58,295 bases of DNA from Psychrobacter piscatorii (GCF_904846415.1 NZ_CAJHAR010000023.1:1-58295); one strand, 5' to 3'. Numbered from the stretch's first letter, positions 7,784-19,148 are shown. A program made the numbers and translations. Notes: generated by a model from the letters alone, not told the origin.

Positions 7784-9046
7784 TTATCTGATAAATTCTG
7801 GATAAGCTTCCATACCACACTCTGCAATATCAGCACCTTCGTACTCATCTTCTTCAGAGATACGGATACCGATGACTGCTTTGAGGATTCCCCAAACGAT
7901 CAAGCTAGCGATGAATACCCAAGCAAAGATGGTCGCAGCACCCACAATCTGACCGATAAAGGTAGAGGCTGGGTTGGTAATTGGTACGATTAGTAGGCCA
8001 AACAGACCAACCACGCCATGAACTGAGATTGCACCCACTGGATCATCAATTTTGATTTTATCTAACGCTAAGATTGATAACACGACGATGACACCAGCGA
8101 TAACACCGAAAAGAGTGGCTTGTAGCGCAGAAGGGGTTGATGGCTCTGCAGTAATGGCGACTAGGCCTGCTAATGCACCGTTTAGGAGCATGGTTAGATC
8201 CGCTTTACCAAAAATGATACGAGCGATTATCAGAGCGCCTACAGCACCACCAGCGGCAGCAGCATTAGTGTTCAAAAATACCATGGCGACAGAGTTGGCA
8301 CTGGCGATATCGCCAAGTTTTAGTACTGAACCACCGTTGAAGCCGAACCAACCCATCCATAGGATTAGCGTACCAAGCGCCGCCAGTGGTAGGTTAGCAC
8401 CAGGAATCGCACGTATCTCACCGTTAGGACCGTATTTACCTTTACGTGACCCTAAGAGCAATACACCTGCTAGAGCAGCAGCAGCACCCGCCATATGGAC
8501 GATACCAGAGCCTGCAAAGTCAGAGAAGCCCATGTCACCTAGGTTAAATAACCCAAAGACATCGTTGCCGCCCCAAGTCCAACTGCCTTCTAATGGATAG
8601 ATAACACCAGTCATGACAACAGCAAATAATAAGAAAGCCCATAGCTTCATACGCTCAGCAACAGCACCTGAAACGATTGACATACAAGTCGCTACAAAGA
8701 CTACTTGGAAGAAAAAATCTGAGGCTGCAGAGTAGACAGAGTCACCACCAAAGCCATTTTCGGCAGAGGCTGCTAACGCGTCTTCTACCAAGGTGTCGCC
8801 GCCTGCAATTCCGCTCAAGAACAGATCGCCACCATACATAATAGCGTAGCCGCATATCATGTACATGATACTGGCGGTTGCAAATAGCGCGACATTCTTA
8901 GTTAAGATTTCGACCGTATTTTTTGATCGGACCAGTCCGGCCTCTAACATAGTGAAGCCGGCTGCCATCCACATGACCAACGCCCCACAGATCAAAAAGT
9001 AAAACGTATCGAGCGCATACTGGAGCTCAAAGATTTGACTTTCCAT
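7784..9046 (-). CDS. amtB: Ammonium transporter AmtB
   Basis: The 420-residue protein has eleven or so hydrophobic segments and the family blocks FYFLICGALVMWMAAGFTML near the N-terminus, GVIYPLEGSWTWGG, DFAGSGIVHMAGAAAALAG (pore histidine of the twin-His pair, about residue 184) and ISVHGVVGLFGLL (second pore histidine). It is an inner-membrane trimeric channel conducting ammonia/ammonium and is gated by the PII protein GlnK. It lies downstream of glnK in the same direction with a 106-bp gap, the usual operon order. The C-terminal tail contains the short GlnK-binding region. Expected to be nitrogen-regulated through the promoter upstream of glnK. Confidence 0.96.
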   Translation of the reverse strand: MESQIFELQYALDTFYFLICGALVMWMAAGFTMLEAGLVRSKNTVEILTKNVALFATASIMYMICGYAIMYGGDLFLSGIAGGDTLVEDALAASAENGFGGDSVYSAASDFFFQVVFVATCMSIVSGAVAERMKLWAFLLFAVVMTGVIYPLEGSWTWGGNDVFGLFNLGDMGFSDFAGSGIVHMAGAAAALAGVLLLGSRKGKYGPNGEIRAIPGANLPLAALGTLILWMGWFGFNGGSVLKLGDIASANSVAMVFLNTNAAAAGGAVGALIIARIIFGKADLTMLLNGALAGLVAITAEPSTPSALQATLFGVIAGVIVVLSILALDKIKIDDPVGAISVHGVVGLFGLLIVPITNPASTFIGQIVGAATIFAWVFIASLIVWGILKAVIGIRISEEDEYEGADIAECGMEAYPEFIR

Positions 9047-9152
9047 TTAAATTCCCCTTGAATTTACGATATAGATATCGGTGTGACCGATAGATAAAAA
9101 TGCAGTAAGAGCCTTTTCCTATAAATCGATGTTTATAGATAGGGCCTCAAAT

Positions 9153-9955
<803 letters not shown>

Positions 9956-10810
9956 TTAAGCCTTAGGAAAAAGGAGATATGGTGTTTTAGTGCTGCCCAG
10001 TAACTTCTTAGTATCGCTGCCTTGTAGCAACCCACGTAAACGCGACTGGCCAAACGCGCCTGTTATGAGTAGGCCGATATCGTTCTGGTTTTGGTAGTAA
10101 TTTAAAGCCGCCGCAACATCACGGCAGTCTAATAATGTTTTTTTAGATTTGATACCTGCTTGCTTGAGCTTCGCATATGCTTCACGCAGGGCGTCACAGT
10201 TATCAGAGGTTTCTTTACCGATCATGACAATATGAATGGTCAAGGCACGTACGAGCGGGGTCTTACACAACCAATTAAGTAACTTATGGCATGTTGGACT
10301 GTTGTCAAAAGCAAACAAAGCGGTAGTAGGGGGCAAAAATGGTGCATGTGTCACCAAAATGGGGCAGTGGCTGACCCTAATCAGTTGTCCTAATGTCGAT
10401 TTACACGTGACATGATGACCGATAACGATCAATTGTGCCTTGTCATCGACGTAATCGATACTCTGGTTCAGGTTTTCATGACGATGCAAGGTATAAGTTT
10501 TGAGCTTATGAGGCTTTTGCTCACAATACGTGGTTGCTTGAGACAGTAGCAATCTGCCCTGTGCTTTTAGCTCACAGTTGCTCAAATGCTCTTTGGTTGT
10601 GAACTGCTCAAGCAAGGCATTTTCATCATCGATATTGAGACAACCAGAATAATTGACTGCAGCTTTTTGCTGTAAGCTTGGGACTGAGTGTAGTAGTCCT
10701 ACAGGCGCGCGCAAGCGAATAGAAGCCCACATGCTGGCCTCTAATACAGCTTGAACATGATCAGGACAGTCCAAGCAGGCAATGACACTATCTGGTTTTA
10801 AGTTACTCAT
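9956..10810 (-). CDS. Tandem universal stress protein (UspA family)
   Basis: The 284-residue protein contains two Usp repeats. The first (residues 5-150) ends with LIVIGHHVTCKSTLGQLIR, the second (160-284) with LLITGAFGQSRLRGLLQGS and the terminal strand TPYLLFPKA. The GHH/GAFGQSRLRG segments correspond to the ATP-binding G-x2-G-x9-G(S/T) loop, which is better kept in the C-terminal half. Tandem Usp proteins are stress-induced cytosolic proteins, many of which bind ATP. It follows the SulP gene by 157 bp on the same strand; Usp proteins are often paired with transporters as regulators, so it may modulate SulP. That link is inferred. Confidence 0.8.
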   Translation of the reverse strand: MSNLKPDSVIACLDCPDHVQAVLEASMWASIRLRAPVGLLHSVPSLQQKAAVNYSGCLNIDDENALLEQFTTKEHLSNCELKAQGRLLLSQATTYCEQKPHKLKTYTLHRHENLNQSIDYVDDKAQLIVIGHHVTCKSTLGQLIRVSHCPILVTHAPFLPPTTALFAFDNSPTCHKLLNWLCKTPLVRALTIHIVMIGKETSDNCDALREAYAKLKQAGIKSKKTLLDCRDVAAALNYYQNQNDIGLLITGAFGQSRLRGLLQGSDTKKLLGSTKTPYLLFPKA

Positions 10811-10967
10811 AAAACGGCCACATCATTCTAATCATAAAAATCAGCCACTCAGCGTAGGGCTAAGGCATCACGTACATACCCAACTCTTTTACCAACGTAG
10901 CTGTCTATTTATCCATCGATTCACAAAACCTTGCCATACATCAATGACAAGGCAGACGTAGATTTGC

Positions 10968-12467
10968 TTAATCTAATAAGCCAATATCTCGGCGATCGTG
11001 AACAGAGAAGCGGTCAATCAGTGTTCGACTCGCATTGTTGAGTCCTACCACTTTGACATCAATACCTTCACGTTGCAAGCGCATGACCAGCTTGTCCAAG
11101 GTATCAACAGCACTGATGTCCCAAAAATGCGCATGGCTGACGTCAATTTGAATGCTATCTACCGCTTCTTTAGTATCAAAGCTATTCAAAAACTGTGTCG
11201 TCGAGGCAAAGAACACCTGTCCTTGAACATAATAATAACGAGTATTGCTACTATCATCGTACTCACTGAATATGGTTAAGAACTGACCAATCTTATTGGC
11301 AAATGCTAAGGCAGATAGCAACACGCCAACACCAACGCCATAAGCTAAGTTGTGCGTAAAAACAGTGGTCAATACCGTCGCTAGCATCACAATATTGAAT
11401 GACATAGGGTGCGTTTTGAATTCGCGAATAGATTGCCAGTTAAACGTGCCAATCGATACCATAATCATGACGGCAACGAGGGCTGCCATTGGGATTTGGC
11501 TGACCCATTCACTTAAGAATACCACCATGATGAGCAGTACCACACCTGCGATCAAGGTAGAAAGGCGCGTGCGTCCACCGGATTTTACATTAATCATTGA
11601 CTGACCAATCATGGCGCAACCTGCCATACCACCGAAGAAACCTGACACCACGTTAGCTATGCCTTGACCACGGCACTCTTTGTTCTTATCACTTGGCGTA
11701 TCGGTCAGCTCATCGACAATCGTCGCAGTCATCATAGACTCTAGTAAACCCACAATGGCAAGCGCAATAGAATAAGGCGCAATAATCAGCAATGTATTTA
11801 GGTTTAATGGAATATCAGGCAACAAAAACACAGGCAACGAATCTGGCAAATCACCCATGCTACCGACGTTACGAATATCAAGATTCATATACATCGCAAC
11901 AGCCGTCAACCCAACGATACAGATCAATGGTGACGGAATGATGCGACCGATTTTAGGGATAAGTGGAAACAGGTAGATAATCCCCAAGCCTACAGCGGTC
12001 ATGATATAAACAGTCATACCGACACGCTCGGTCATAGGATTCAGTTCTGGTAACTGGGCGGCGAATATCAATATTGCCAGTGCGTTAACAAAGCCAATGA
12101 CGACTGAGCGCGAGACAAAGCGCATCAAATTACCAAGCTTTAGGATGCCCATGACGACCTGAATAACGCCGCACAATAAGGTCGCAGCCAGTAAATACCG
12201 CAAACCATGATCGGCAACCAAATCGACCATGACTAAGGCCATAGCACCTGTCGCTGCCGAAATCATACCTGGACGACCACCAACAAAACTGATCACGACC
12301 GCGATACAGAATGAGGCATATAGGCCGACTTTTGGATCAACACCTGCGATAATAGAAAAGGCAATGGCTTCTGGAATAAGCGCCAAGGCGACAACCAAGC
12401 CCGATAAAACGTCACCGCGAACATTGGAAAACCACTCGTCACGCAAGTTATCAATAAAAGATGTCAT
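10968..12467 (-). CDS. SulP family anion transporter with STAS domain
   Basis: From ATG 12467 the protein has 499 residues; an upstream TTG at 12494 would add nine. Ten to twelve hydrophobic segments begin with [23 protein letters not shown], the SulP signature, and [22 protein letters not shown] lies in the middle. The C-terminal 110 residues form a STAS domain ([20 protein letters not shown]). SulP proteins take up sulfate, bicarbonate or other anions, often with Na+ or H+. Substrate cannot be read from the sequence; the closely similar short STAS type in marine bacteria includes BicA-like bicarbonate carriers. A Usp gene follows. Confidence 0.9.
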   Translation of the reverse strand: MTSFIDNLRDEWFSNVRGDVLSGLVVALALIPEAIAFSIIAGVDPKVGLYASFCIAVVISFVGGRPGMISAATGAMALVMVDLVADHGLRYLLAATLLCGVIQVVMGILKLGNLMRFVSRSVVIGFVNALAILIFAAQLPELNPMTERVGMTVYIMTAVGLGIIYLFPLIPKIGRIIPSPLICIVGLTAVAMYMNLDIRNVGSMGDLPDSLPVFLLPDIPLNLNTLLIIAPYSIALAIVGLLESMMTATIVDELTDTPSDKNKECRGQGIANVVSGFFGGMAGCAMIGQSMINVKSGGRTRLSTLIAGVVLLIMVVFLSEWVSQIPMAALVAVMIMVSIGTFNWQSIREFKTHPMSFNIVMLATVLTTVFTHNLAYGVGVGVLLSALAFANKIGQFLTIFSEYDDSSNTRYYYVQGQVFFASTTQFLNSFDTKEAVDSIQIDVSHAHFWDISAVDTLDKLVMRLQREGIDVKVVGLNNASRTLIDRFSVHDRRDIGLLD

Positions 12468-13138
12468 AAGTAAACTACATAGGGTTAGAGGCAAAAAAAG
12501 TAATCATTACTCATTTATAAAATGATCGCGTCGCTAATAATAGCTATTCATTTTTCTTTTACGTCAACATGTACTGGATCATGTTGCTGTGTTGGAGTGT
12601 GAAAGGTCAATAATAAGTATGTCTACTGATTTTTTTTGGTATCACGAATACGCTCATCAATAATCAATACGATGATAAGGACAGTAAAATTACCTAAAAA
12701 TATGGTTTGAATCAGGTTGCTTGAAATAGGCTATAAAAAAATACCTATCCTAAGACATAGAATCAGCAATCGCTTGCTGTAGTAGAGGGTGATAAATAAT
12801 CTGCCAAATCATGACTACTATCTGACATATCACTATCACACACGAATCGTTGCTAAAGAGACGTGACAATAGCGCGATAAATGTGACAACATGCTAAACT
12901 AAAATAGTTAGGCGAAACGCCTTGTCACATAACAATGTCACATATCAATCAAGCTAACTATTATAGCATTAGCCACTGAATATAAAAACAGGCGAATAAT
13001 AGCACAAAGTCATAAAAAATCAGTACCGAAATATGAACGATACCGTTATGATGCTTGTCATCTTGGCGGTGTCATTTAGAGTCGCTGTACGCTCAGTTTG
13101 CTTGACGCCATTTTGCTCGTTCAATAGAAGGAATAGAT
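12468..13138. other. Divergent intergenic region sulP/murD
   Basis: A 671-bp gap between two divergent genes. It contains four copies of GTGACA/TGTCAC (see the entry at 12863-12941) and a short hairpin AGGCG-AAA-CGCCT at 12910-12922. No ORF with a ribosome site was found. Confidence 0.5.
12863..12941. repeat. Cluster of four GTGACA/TGTCAC motifs
   Basis: GTGACA occurs at 12863 and 12883, exactly 20 bp apart, and its complement TGTCAC at 12923 and 12936. The inner pair extends to perfect 8-bp arms, TGTGACAA and TTGTCACA, 32 bp apart. The arrangement suggests a multi-site regulator binding region for sulP or murD. The regulator is unknown; the half site resembles the TGTGA of CRP-family sites. 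Confidence 0.4.
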
Positions 13139-14575
13139 ATGACCGCTAATACCGCAACAGAAACCTTAATCCATAAAGGCAACGGTCTACAGGTCGTGGT
13201 CGGTTTGGGACAGTCTGGGTTATCGGTCGCGCATTATCTTGCCAAGCAAGGCTATCGAGTAGCGGTAACAGATGCACAAGCCGCGCCTAAATTGGCGGAG
13301 CAACTGCCCGCTGAGATCGAGGTTCGTCAGTTTGGTGCGATTGACGCAGAGCTATTACAGCAAGCGGCACGCATTATTATCAGCCCAGGCATTTCGCTCG
13401 AAAATGATGCAATTGCCGCCGCGCGCCAAGCAAATATTCCAGTAGTTAGCGATATTCAGCTATTTTGCGAAGCCTGTACTGCACCGATAGTGGCGATCAC
13501 AGGCTCTAATGCTAAAAGTACCGTAACGACCTTAGTTGGACAAATGGCGGCAGATGCTGGTGTCAATGTTGGTGTTGGTGGCAATATTGGTGTGCCAGCA
13601 CTGACTTTGCTTGATAATACAGATATGGAGTTGGCAGTGCTGGAGTTGTCTAGCTTTCAGTTAGAAACTGTCACTAACTTGGGGGCAAAAGTAGCGACTG
13701 TCCTCAATATGTCACCTGATCATTTAGACCGTCACGGTGATATGCTTGGCTATCATCAAGCCAAGCATCGTATCTTTCAAGGTGCCAAGTCAGTGGTCAT
13801 TAACCGCGAAGATGCACTCACCCGTCCATTGGTCGCAGACAATTTACCCAGAATCAGTACGGGTATCCATTCGCCTGATAAAGGTCAGTATGGTCTCATT
13901 ACAGACACAGAAGGCCAAACTTATCTTGCACGCGGTACAGAAAGATTACTGTCCGCAGACAAACTGTTGATTAAAGGGCGTCATAATCTGCTAAACGCGC
14001 AAGCCGCTTTAGCACTTGGTGAGCTTGCAGGTTTGCCCCTTGAGAGTATGCTCGAGACGTTACAGCAATTCACAGGTCTTGAGCATCGCTGCCAGTATGT
14101 AGGAAGCTTTGCTAATATCGACTATTTTGATGATTCTAAAGGCACCAATATTGGCTCGACCATGGCTGCTATCGAAGGGCTAGGCGCGGTCTATGCACCA
14201 AAAGATGGTAAGCTATTATTGATTTTGGGCGGGCAAGGTAAAGGTCAGCAGTTTGGCGAGTTGACGCCCTTTATCAATCAGTACGTCAGCCAAGTGCTGT
14301 TTATTGGGGAGGATGGCAAGCAAATTGAGCAGCATTTACGCGCAACGAAATTAAGCGATGATGTCGCATTGCATCAATGCCAAACATTAGAAAATGCCTT
14401 TGTCACTATTCAGCAAGTCACTGCTAGCAGCCTATCGCAAGTGCAAGCGGTATTGTTGTCACCTGCCTGTGCCAGTTTTGATCAATACAGTGGTTATGCG
14501 GCTCGCGGTGAGCATTTCAGTCGATTGGTTGCTCAGTTAGATACGGCACAATCAGATAGCACGATTATCAGTTAA
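13139..14575 (+). CDS. murD: UDP-N-acetylmuramoylalanine--D-glutamate ligase MurD
   Basis: The 478-residue cytosolic enzyme adds D-glutamate to UDP-MurNAc-L-Ala in peptidoglycan synthesis. The N-terminal Rossmann domain starts VVVGLGQSGLSVAHYL; the ATP loop is ITGSNAKST (residues 120-128), with Ala where the family usually has Gly; NMSPDHLDRHG and YFDDSKGTN are further Mur ligase motifs with the usual His and Lys/Asp residues. AAGGAA precedes the start. It is followed after about 240-290 bp by ftsW, the usual neighbour in the dcw cluster, but the remaining dcw genes are not here. Confidence 0.96.
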   Translation: MTANTATETLIHKGNGLQVVVGLGQSGLSVAHYLAKQGYRVAVTDAQAAPKLAEQLPAEIEVRQFGAIDAELLQQAARIIISPGISLENDAIAAARQANIPVVSDIQLFCEACTAPIVAITGSNAKSTVTTLVGQMAADAGVNVGVGGNIGVPALTLLDNTDMELAVLELSSFQLETVTNLGAKVATVLNMSPDHLDRHGDMLGYHQAKHRIFQGAKSVVINREDALTRPLVADNLPRISTGIHSPDKGQYGLITDTEGQTYLARGTERLLSADKLLIKGRHNLLNAQAALALGELAGLPLESMLETLQQFTGLEHRCQYVGSFANIDYFDDSKGTNIGSTMAAIEGLGAVYAPKDGKLLLILGGQGKGQQFGELTPFINQYVSQVLFIGEDGKQIEQHLRATKLSDDVALHQCQTLENAFVTIQQVTASSLSQVQAVLLSPACASFDQYSGYAARGEHFSRLVAQLDTAQSDSTIIS

Positions 14576-14863
14576 AATTTTTAAATGGCTATAGGCTCGA
14601 ATAGGCCAGCATAGATGGTGTAGTCGCACGTGAATTACTTATTAACCAAAACAGTATTTCTCTTATAAATGATTGTTTTGCTTATAGATTGCTGCTACTG
14701 TCAACCGTAACGACTCTGATTGCTAGATAAATGATTGCTCAAGCATTTTTTGATGATTGAGGGTTTTTATCATCGTCTATCTAGTAAGATTTACTTTATG
14801 ATTTTTTAAACGGTGGCGTTTCATAGACGCCGTGTTTTTTCGTTTGTTAGTGTATATAAAATT

Positions 14864-16060
14864 ATGGCGCTCTCTTCTTTTTTTCGTTCTTCGCCCAAAA
14901 CCAAGCAAGCCTCTGGCTCAGACGGTGTTCTTTCTATGCCATCAGCGCGCGCAATTTTATTATCGAGCGTCGGCTGTATCATGGTACTTAGTCTGCTGAT
15001 GGTGGCTTCTGCTTCTATTCCTTTTGCGCTCAGTCGCGGTATGACGGAGCTGTATTTTTTTAATAATCAGCTACTGTATATGACGATTGGGTTAATCGTC
15101 GCCATTATCCCTTATTATGGTGTATCGTTACGGACGCTATATAAGACTGAAACTCAGTTTCTGCTATTGGGTATCACCGGTATTTTGCTAGTGGCAACGC
15201 TGTTTAGTACACCTATTAACGGCTCTAAACGCTGGCTAACGCTGGGAGGCTTTAACTTTCAGGTAGCAGAATTGGCCAAGCTGGTCATGATTGTGTTTGT
15301 CTCTGATTTTGTGGTGCGTCGCTCTTTTGAGGTTCGTAATGGCCTAGATGGCTTTTTACGCATTATGCTAGTGGTGGCACTGATAACGATACTGCTATTG
15401 TCGCAGCCAGATTTTGGTTCTTTTGTCGTTATTTTGGGGACGCTGTTCGCGATTTTTTATATCGCTGGAGCACCTTATAAGCACTTCTTAGCATTAGGTG
15501 CGGCTGCCGTTGGTGGCGCAGTGTTGATGGTGACCACGGCAGAGTACCGATTGGTGCGTGTGATGTCGTTCATGGATCCGTTTGATGATGTGCAGGATAC
15601 CGATTATCAGCTGGCACGTAGTCTGATTGCTTTTGGCCGTGGACAGTTCACTGGGGTTGGCTATGGCGAAAGCGTACAAAAACTATCGCATTTGCCTGAG
15701 GCGCATACTGACTTTTTGTTGGCGATTACGGGTGAAGAGTTGGGCTTTGTTGGTGTCAGTATGGTATTGATACTCGAAGCACTGATTATCGGTAGTGCGA
15801 TGCGTATCAGTTATAACGCACTAAAACGTCGCCAAATGCGCATGAGCTATACCGCGTTCGGTATCGGTGTGGTGTTTATTGCGCAGACGATTATTAATGC
15901 GGCGATGAACATGGGTGCTATTCCTACCAAAGGCCTCACCATGCCATTCTTTAGTTATGGCGGTTCTTCAATGTTGATTAGCTTAGTGATGGTGGCTTTA
16001 TTATTGAAAATATATAAAGAAAGTCCTGAGATTGAAAAAAGCCAATGCCGCTACTATTAA
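14864..16060 (+). CDS. ftsW: Peptidoglycan glycosyltransferase FtsW
   Basis: This SEDS-family membrane protein polymerises septal peptidoglycan from lipid II together with FtsI. The frame is open from a GTG at 14813, but ATG 14864 (398 residues) starts a typical FtsW N-terminus; neither start has a strong ribosome site. Ten or so hydrophobic segments are visible, with the SEDS motifs NGSKRWLTLGGFNFQVAELAKL (here the LQPSE-like element is QVAELAK), QPDFGSFVV and, near the end, MPFFSYGGSSML. The gene follows murD and ends before a bidirectional terminator. Confidence 0.94.
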   Translation: MALSSFFRSSPKTKQASGSDGVLSMPSARAILLSSVGCIMVLSLLMVASASIPFALSRGMTELYFFNNQLLYMTIGLIVAIIPYYGVSLRTLYKTETQFLLLGITGILLVATLFSTPINGSKRWLTLGGFNFQVAELAKLVMIVFVSDFVVRRSFEVRNGLDGFLRIMLVVALITILLLSQPDFGSFVVILGTLFAIFYIAGAPYKHFLALGAAAVGGAVLMVTTAEYRLVRVMSFMDPFDDVQDTDYQLARSLIAFGRGQFTGVGYGESVQKLSHLPEAHTDFLLAITGEELGFVGVSMVLILEALIIGSAMRISYNALKRRQMRMSYTAFGIGVVFIAQTIINAAMNMGAIPTKGLTMPFFSYGGSSMLISLVMVALLLKIYKESPEIEKSQCRYY

Positions 16061-16096
16061 AAAGTTTACGTTAGTCTATACATTCTATGATCAAGC

Positions 16097-16130
16097 ACTA
16101 AAAAAGCGCCGCAAACAGTGGCGCTTTTTG
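16097..16130. terminator. Bidirectional terminator between ftsW and gluQ
   Basis: AAAAAGCGCC pairs with GGCGCTTTTT around a ten-base loop. A and T runs flank the stem on both sides, so it can end both convergent transcripts. Confidence 0.85.
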
Positions 16131-16165
16131 CTATCTGTCTTTTGTGAATTACTTTTTAGTTATCT

Positions 16166-17146
16166 TCAATAAGGCGAATTCAACTGCTGCTTCCCTTGCA
16201 GCGGCGTATTGTCCCACTGTGCAATTGCTTGCTTGAGCATATTCTCTGGTGTATCGATATCGACCTTTGGTTGCTGCAGGAGTTTTAAGGCATCAGCGAT
16301 AAGCTGGCTTGGATCTGAGGTATCAATTGGCTGCGCAAGATTCTGCTTAGAGAGCTTTTGACCATCCGCATTGTTGATTAATGGTAGGTGATACCATTGG
16401 TCGATGGTTGGCAGTTGTGCCGCCTGCATGATACTGATCTGCGCTGTGGTCATGGGTAAGATATCCAAACCACGCATGATATGAGTCACCTGTTGTAGAC
16501 CGTCATCAATGCTGGCTGCCAGTATATAATTGATCATGCCATCTTGACGACGAGCCACCATGTCTCCTAGTGTCTGCTGCGGATTGTCCCATTGCAGTCC
16601 TTGGATACCATCGTGAAAGCCAATTTTATAGTCTGGTAGCTGTATACGTAATTTATGCTGTTGTCTATCAAGGCCAGATGCGACACAGCGTCGTGGGTAA
16701 CGCTGTCTGTTTGGCTGCGTTTGGTTGCATGGTTGTGTTAAGTTTGCATTATTGTGATGTCTATTAATTTCCTCTTGCGCCCAATATTGCTCTAAGTCTT
16801 TGCGTGAGCACTGGCAACCATAGGTCAATGGGCGTAACGATGAAGACAAGTATTCGTTATAAATATCAATACGTTCAGATTGATAAATGACATCACCGTC
16901 CCAGTGCAACCCAAGCACCTCTAAGTCCATCAAAATCTGTTCAGTGAACTGTCTATCACAGCGCGCGGTGTCGGTATCTTCGATACGCAGCAGCCACTGC
17001 CCACCGAGCGATTTGATATGGCAAAAGCTTGCAAGTGCCGTGGTCAAAGAACCAAGGTGCAACTCGCCCGTTGGTGAAGGGGCAAAGCGGCCAATAGGCT
17101 GGGATGATTTGGTGTGAGATGGCGTGTCAGTAGGAATAGTTTTCAC
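16166..17146 (-). CDS. gluQ: Glutamyl-Q tRNA(Asp) synthetase
   Basis: The 326-residue enzyme is a glutamyl-tRNA synthetase paralogue that lacks the anticodon-binding domain and attaches glutamate to the queuosine base of tRNA-Asp. Visible features are the HIGH-type signature in [15 protein letters not shown] (residues 25-39), the zinc-knuckle-like CQCSRKD near residue 115, and the KMSKS-like KLSKQN near 268. It lies downstream of dksA on the same strand with a 248-bp gap, a linkage common in gamma-proteobacteria. Confidence 0.93.
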   Translation of the reverse strand: MKTIPTDTPSHTKSSQPIGRFAPSPTGELHLGSLTTALASFCHIKSLGGQWLLRIEDTDTARCDRQFTEQILMDLEVLGLHWDGDVIYQSERIDIYNEYLSSSLRPLTYGCQCSRKDLEQYWAQEEINRHHNNANLTQPCNQTQPNRQRYPRRCVASGLDRQQHKLRIQLPDYKIGFHDGIQGLQWDNPQQTLGDMVARRQDGMINYILAASIDDGLQQVTHIMRGLDILPMTTAQISIMQAAQLPTIDQWYHLPLINNADGQKLSKQNLAQPIDTSDPSQLIADALKLLQQPKVDIDTPENMLKQAIAQWDNTPLQGKQQLNSPY

Positions 17147-17337
17147 AATAAATGGCTATCGATAAAAATAATACAGATAGAATAATAAAAATCAGGTTCA
17201 AAAGATATTTATTAAATGAGATTGTTTCGTGAGCAAAGGCAACATTTCACCAACGCGACATCAGTCGTATAATCAAAAACAGAGTAGGGGGAGCGTTTGC
17301 GTGAAGAGGCGGTCATCTAAACGGTCGTCTAAAATGC

Positions 17338-17370
17338 AAAAAGCGACCACTCACAGGGCCGCTTTGTTTT
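17338..17370 (-). terminator. Intrinsic terminator after dksA
   Basis: On the minus strand AAAGCGGCC pairs with GGTCGCTTT (one G-T pair) and is followed by TTTGC and further Ts. It separates dksA from gluQ, at least partly. Confidence 0.7.
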
Positions 17371-17394
17371 ACAGTCGTTTTAGTTCTATCTGAT

Positions 17395-17832
17395 TTAAGC
17401 GCCTTGGTTTTGGCGTTCTTTAATCTCAGACAAAGTCTTGCAGTCGATACATTGGGTCGCTGTTGGACGTGCTTCAAGACGGCGCAAACCAATCTCTACG
17501 CCACAAGTTTCACAAAATCCATAGTCATCATTTTCGATTTCTAGCATAGACTTGTCGATTTTGCGGATAAGTTTGCGTTCACGGTCGCGTGTGCGCAAGG
17601 CTAGCGCAAACTCTTCTTCTTGAGTTGCACGGTCATTGATATCAGGCATAGCGCTTGATTCGTCTTGGATGTAGTTTTTGGTACGATCCGCTTCGCCAAT
17701 CAGTTGGTTTTTCCATTCCAACAAAATCGCCTTAAAATGCTCTAACTGTGCATCAGACATATACTCTTCGTCTGGGGCTGGCACATAAGGAGTAAACTTG
17801 ACTTCACTTGGATTTGTGGTCACGGTGCTCAT
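17395..17832 (-). CDS. dksA: RNA polymerase-binding transcription factor DksA
   Basis: The 145-residue protein has the long coiled-coil hairpin (residues 25-100) with the acidic tip DINDRATQEEEFALALRTRD, whose Asp-x-x-Asp-x-Ala arrangement enters the RNA polymerase secondary channel. A four-cysteine zinc finger follows (CETCGVEIG, 21 residues, CIDC). It works with ppGpp to repress rRNA promoters and activate amino-acid promoters in the stringent response. AGGA precedes the start ATG. Length is close to the E. coli protein (151). Confidence 0.96.
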   Translation of the reverse strand: MSTVTTNPSEVKFTPYVPAPDEEYMSDAQLEHFKAILLEWKNQLIGEADRTKNYIQDESSAMPDINDRATQEEEFALALRTRDRERKLIRKIDKSMLEIENDDYGFCETCGVEIGLRRLEARPTATQCIDCKTLSEIKERQNQGA

Positions 17833-18305
17833 ATGGGTATCCTACTTTTTCAAATTAATTCAATAAAACGACGTATCAAAAGACAAGACGTTATCAGTTT
17901 TACAAACGCTATAATTTGTCCCTTTATCAAACGTTTTACCACTTGGTAACACAAGTAACACAGCTGATCAAATAATATCGTTATGCTGGCCTATCGGTAT
18001 CGACACACCATTGCTTAGGTATACTGTGATGCAAAATTTTGGTTCAATAGCATGGCTGCAAACATGTGGTAAATGACTGACTGTAAAAAACGATCTTAGC
18101 TATCATATTGCTGACTAATGTGAGATATCAGGTCATTTCGCTTCATTTTACAAGTTGTATCATTGTTTTTAATAATAATGAAGTTATTTTTTATACTGAT
18201 CTCATTTTTTCTTAATCTACTCTCTAGCGCTACTTTAATTAATAGGTGCTAAATCCTTGAGGTGTAAGCGCTATAGCTGTTTTTATGCACCAATAAATAT
18301 GGGCA
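17833..18305. other. Intergenic region dksA/cpdA
   Basis: This 473-bp AT-rich gap holds the dksA promoter region and the downstream end of cpdA. I see no ORF with a ribosome site and no strong hairpin. Confidence 0.5.
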
Positions 18306-19148
18306 TTAAGTATCCAGTCTTTCAATCCAGCTTGCAACCTTTCCATTGTTGGCTAATTGCAACCAGCGATAACCAGGCGAACACGCTTCGTCGTAAGCAA
18401 AATCATGCGAATAAGGTTTAAATTGATAGCAGGTAGACGGCGTGCTATAAACAGTCACACCTTGGCGATAACGAATCTGCTCTTGGTGAGTATGACCGCT
18501 AATGATTACCTGTAAATGCTCAAAAGGCGCCATATACTCCCAAAAAGTTTCAGCGTTTTGCGCCATATGGGTGTCAATCCAGTCAGAATCTACTGGGATG
18601 AGGTGATGGTGTAGGGCGATAAGCGCAGGCTTATCACATGCCTCAAGCCGTTTGCATAACCAATCAATATCTGTAGTGGTTATCTCACCTGCCACTTTCC
18701 CTGTGATAGACGAATCTAATAACAGTAGCTGCCAGTGATCACTCTCAATGATGTGCCGACTGAGTAAGCGTGAGTCAGCAGGCTGGGCAATGAGTGTCCG
18801 CTGAAAAAACGGCAAATCTTCACCATTCTCATCAGTCACATCATGGTTGCCAGCGATACATACAAAAGGAATCTGGGTTGCCTGTAGTACGGCAAAAATA
18901 TGGTCATAGGTGGCGGGCTTTACTTTACTGACCAGATCGCCAGTCACGATAATCAAATCACAGCGAATATCTTCATTTAACGCTTGCTGCAGTACAGCTT
19001 CAAAATTACGCTGACAATCACCCACCTCATTGACATGACTACTGTCAGTATCAGCAGCGACAGGCGTGGATAAATGCAAATCAGTGATTTGTAAAATATT
19101 TATCTGTTCATCGGACGTGCTGATGTTATTGACGGGATAGTTCGGCAT
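18306..19148 (-). CDS. cpdA: 3',5'-cyclic-AMP phosphodiesterase CpdA
   Basis: The 280-residue calcineurin-like phosphoesterase shows all the metal-binding motifs in order: ITDLHLS (D-x-H, residue 21), IIVTGDLVS (GD), CIAGNHDVTD (GNHD), ALHHHLIP (single H block) and ISGHTHQEQ (GHTH). CpdA hydrolyses cAMP to AMP in the cytosol and lowers CRP/Vfr signalling. The spacing of D-x-H to GNHD, with an insert that holds SSHVNEVGDCQRNFE, resembles E. coli CpdA. AAGGGA precedes the start. The gene stands alone. Confidence 0.88.
   Translation of the reverse strand: MPNYPVNNISTSDEQINILQITDLHLSTPVAADTDSSHVNEVGDCQRNFEAVLQQALNEDIRCDLIIVTGDLVSKVKPATYDHIFAVLQATQIPFVCIAGNHDVTDENGEDLPFFQRTLIAQPADSRLLSRHIIESDHWQLLLLDSSITGKVAGEITTTDIDWLCKRLEACDKPALIALHHHLIPVDSDWIDTHMAQNAETFWEYMAPFEHLQVIISGHTHQEQIRYRQGVTVYSTPSTCYQFKPYSHDFAYDEACSPGYRWLQLANNGKVASWIERLDT

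Noticed and set aside
8052..8600. 182-codon frame on the plus strand inside amtB
   Set aside because: Antisense shadow of a well-supported amtB; composition is that of the reverse frame of a membrane protein.
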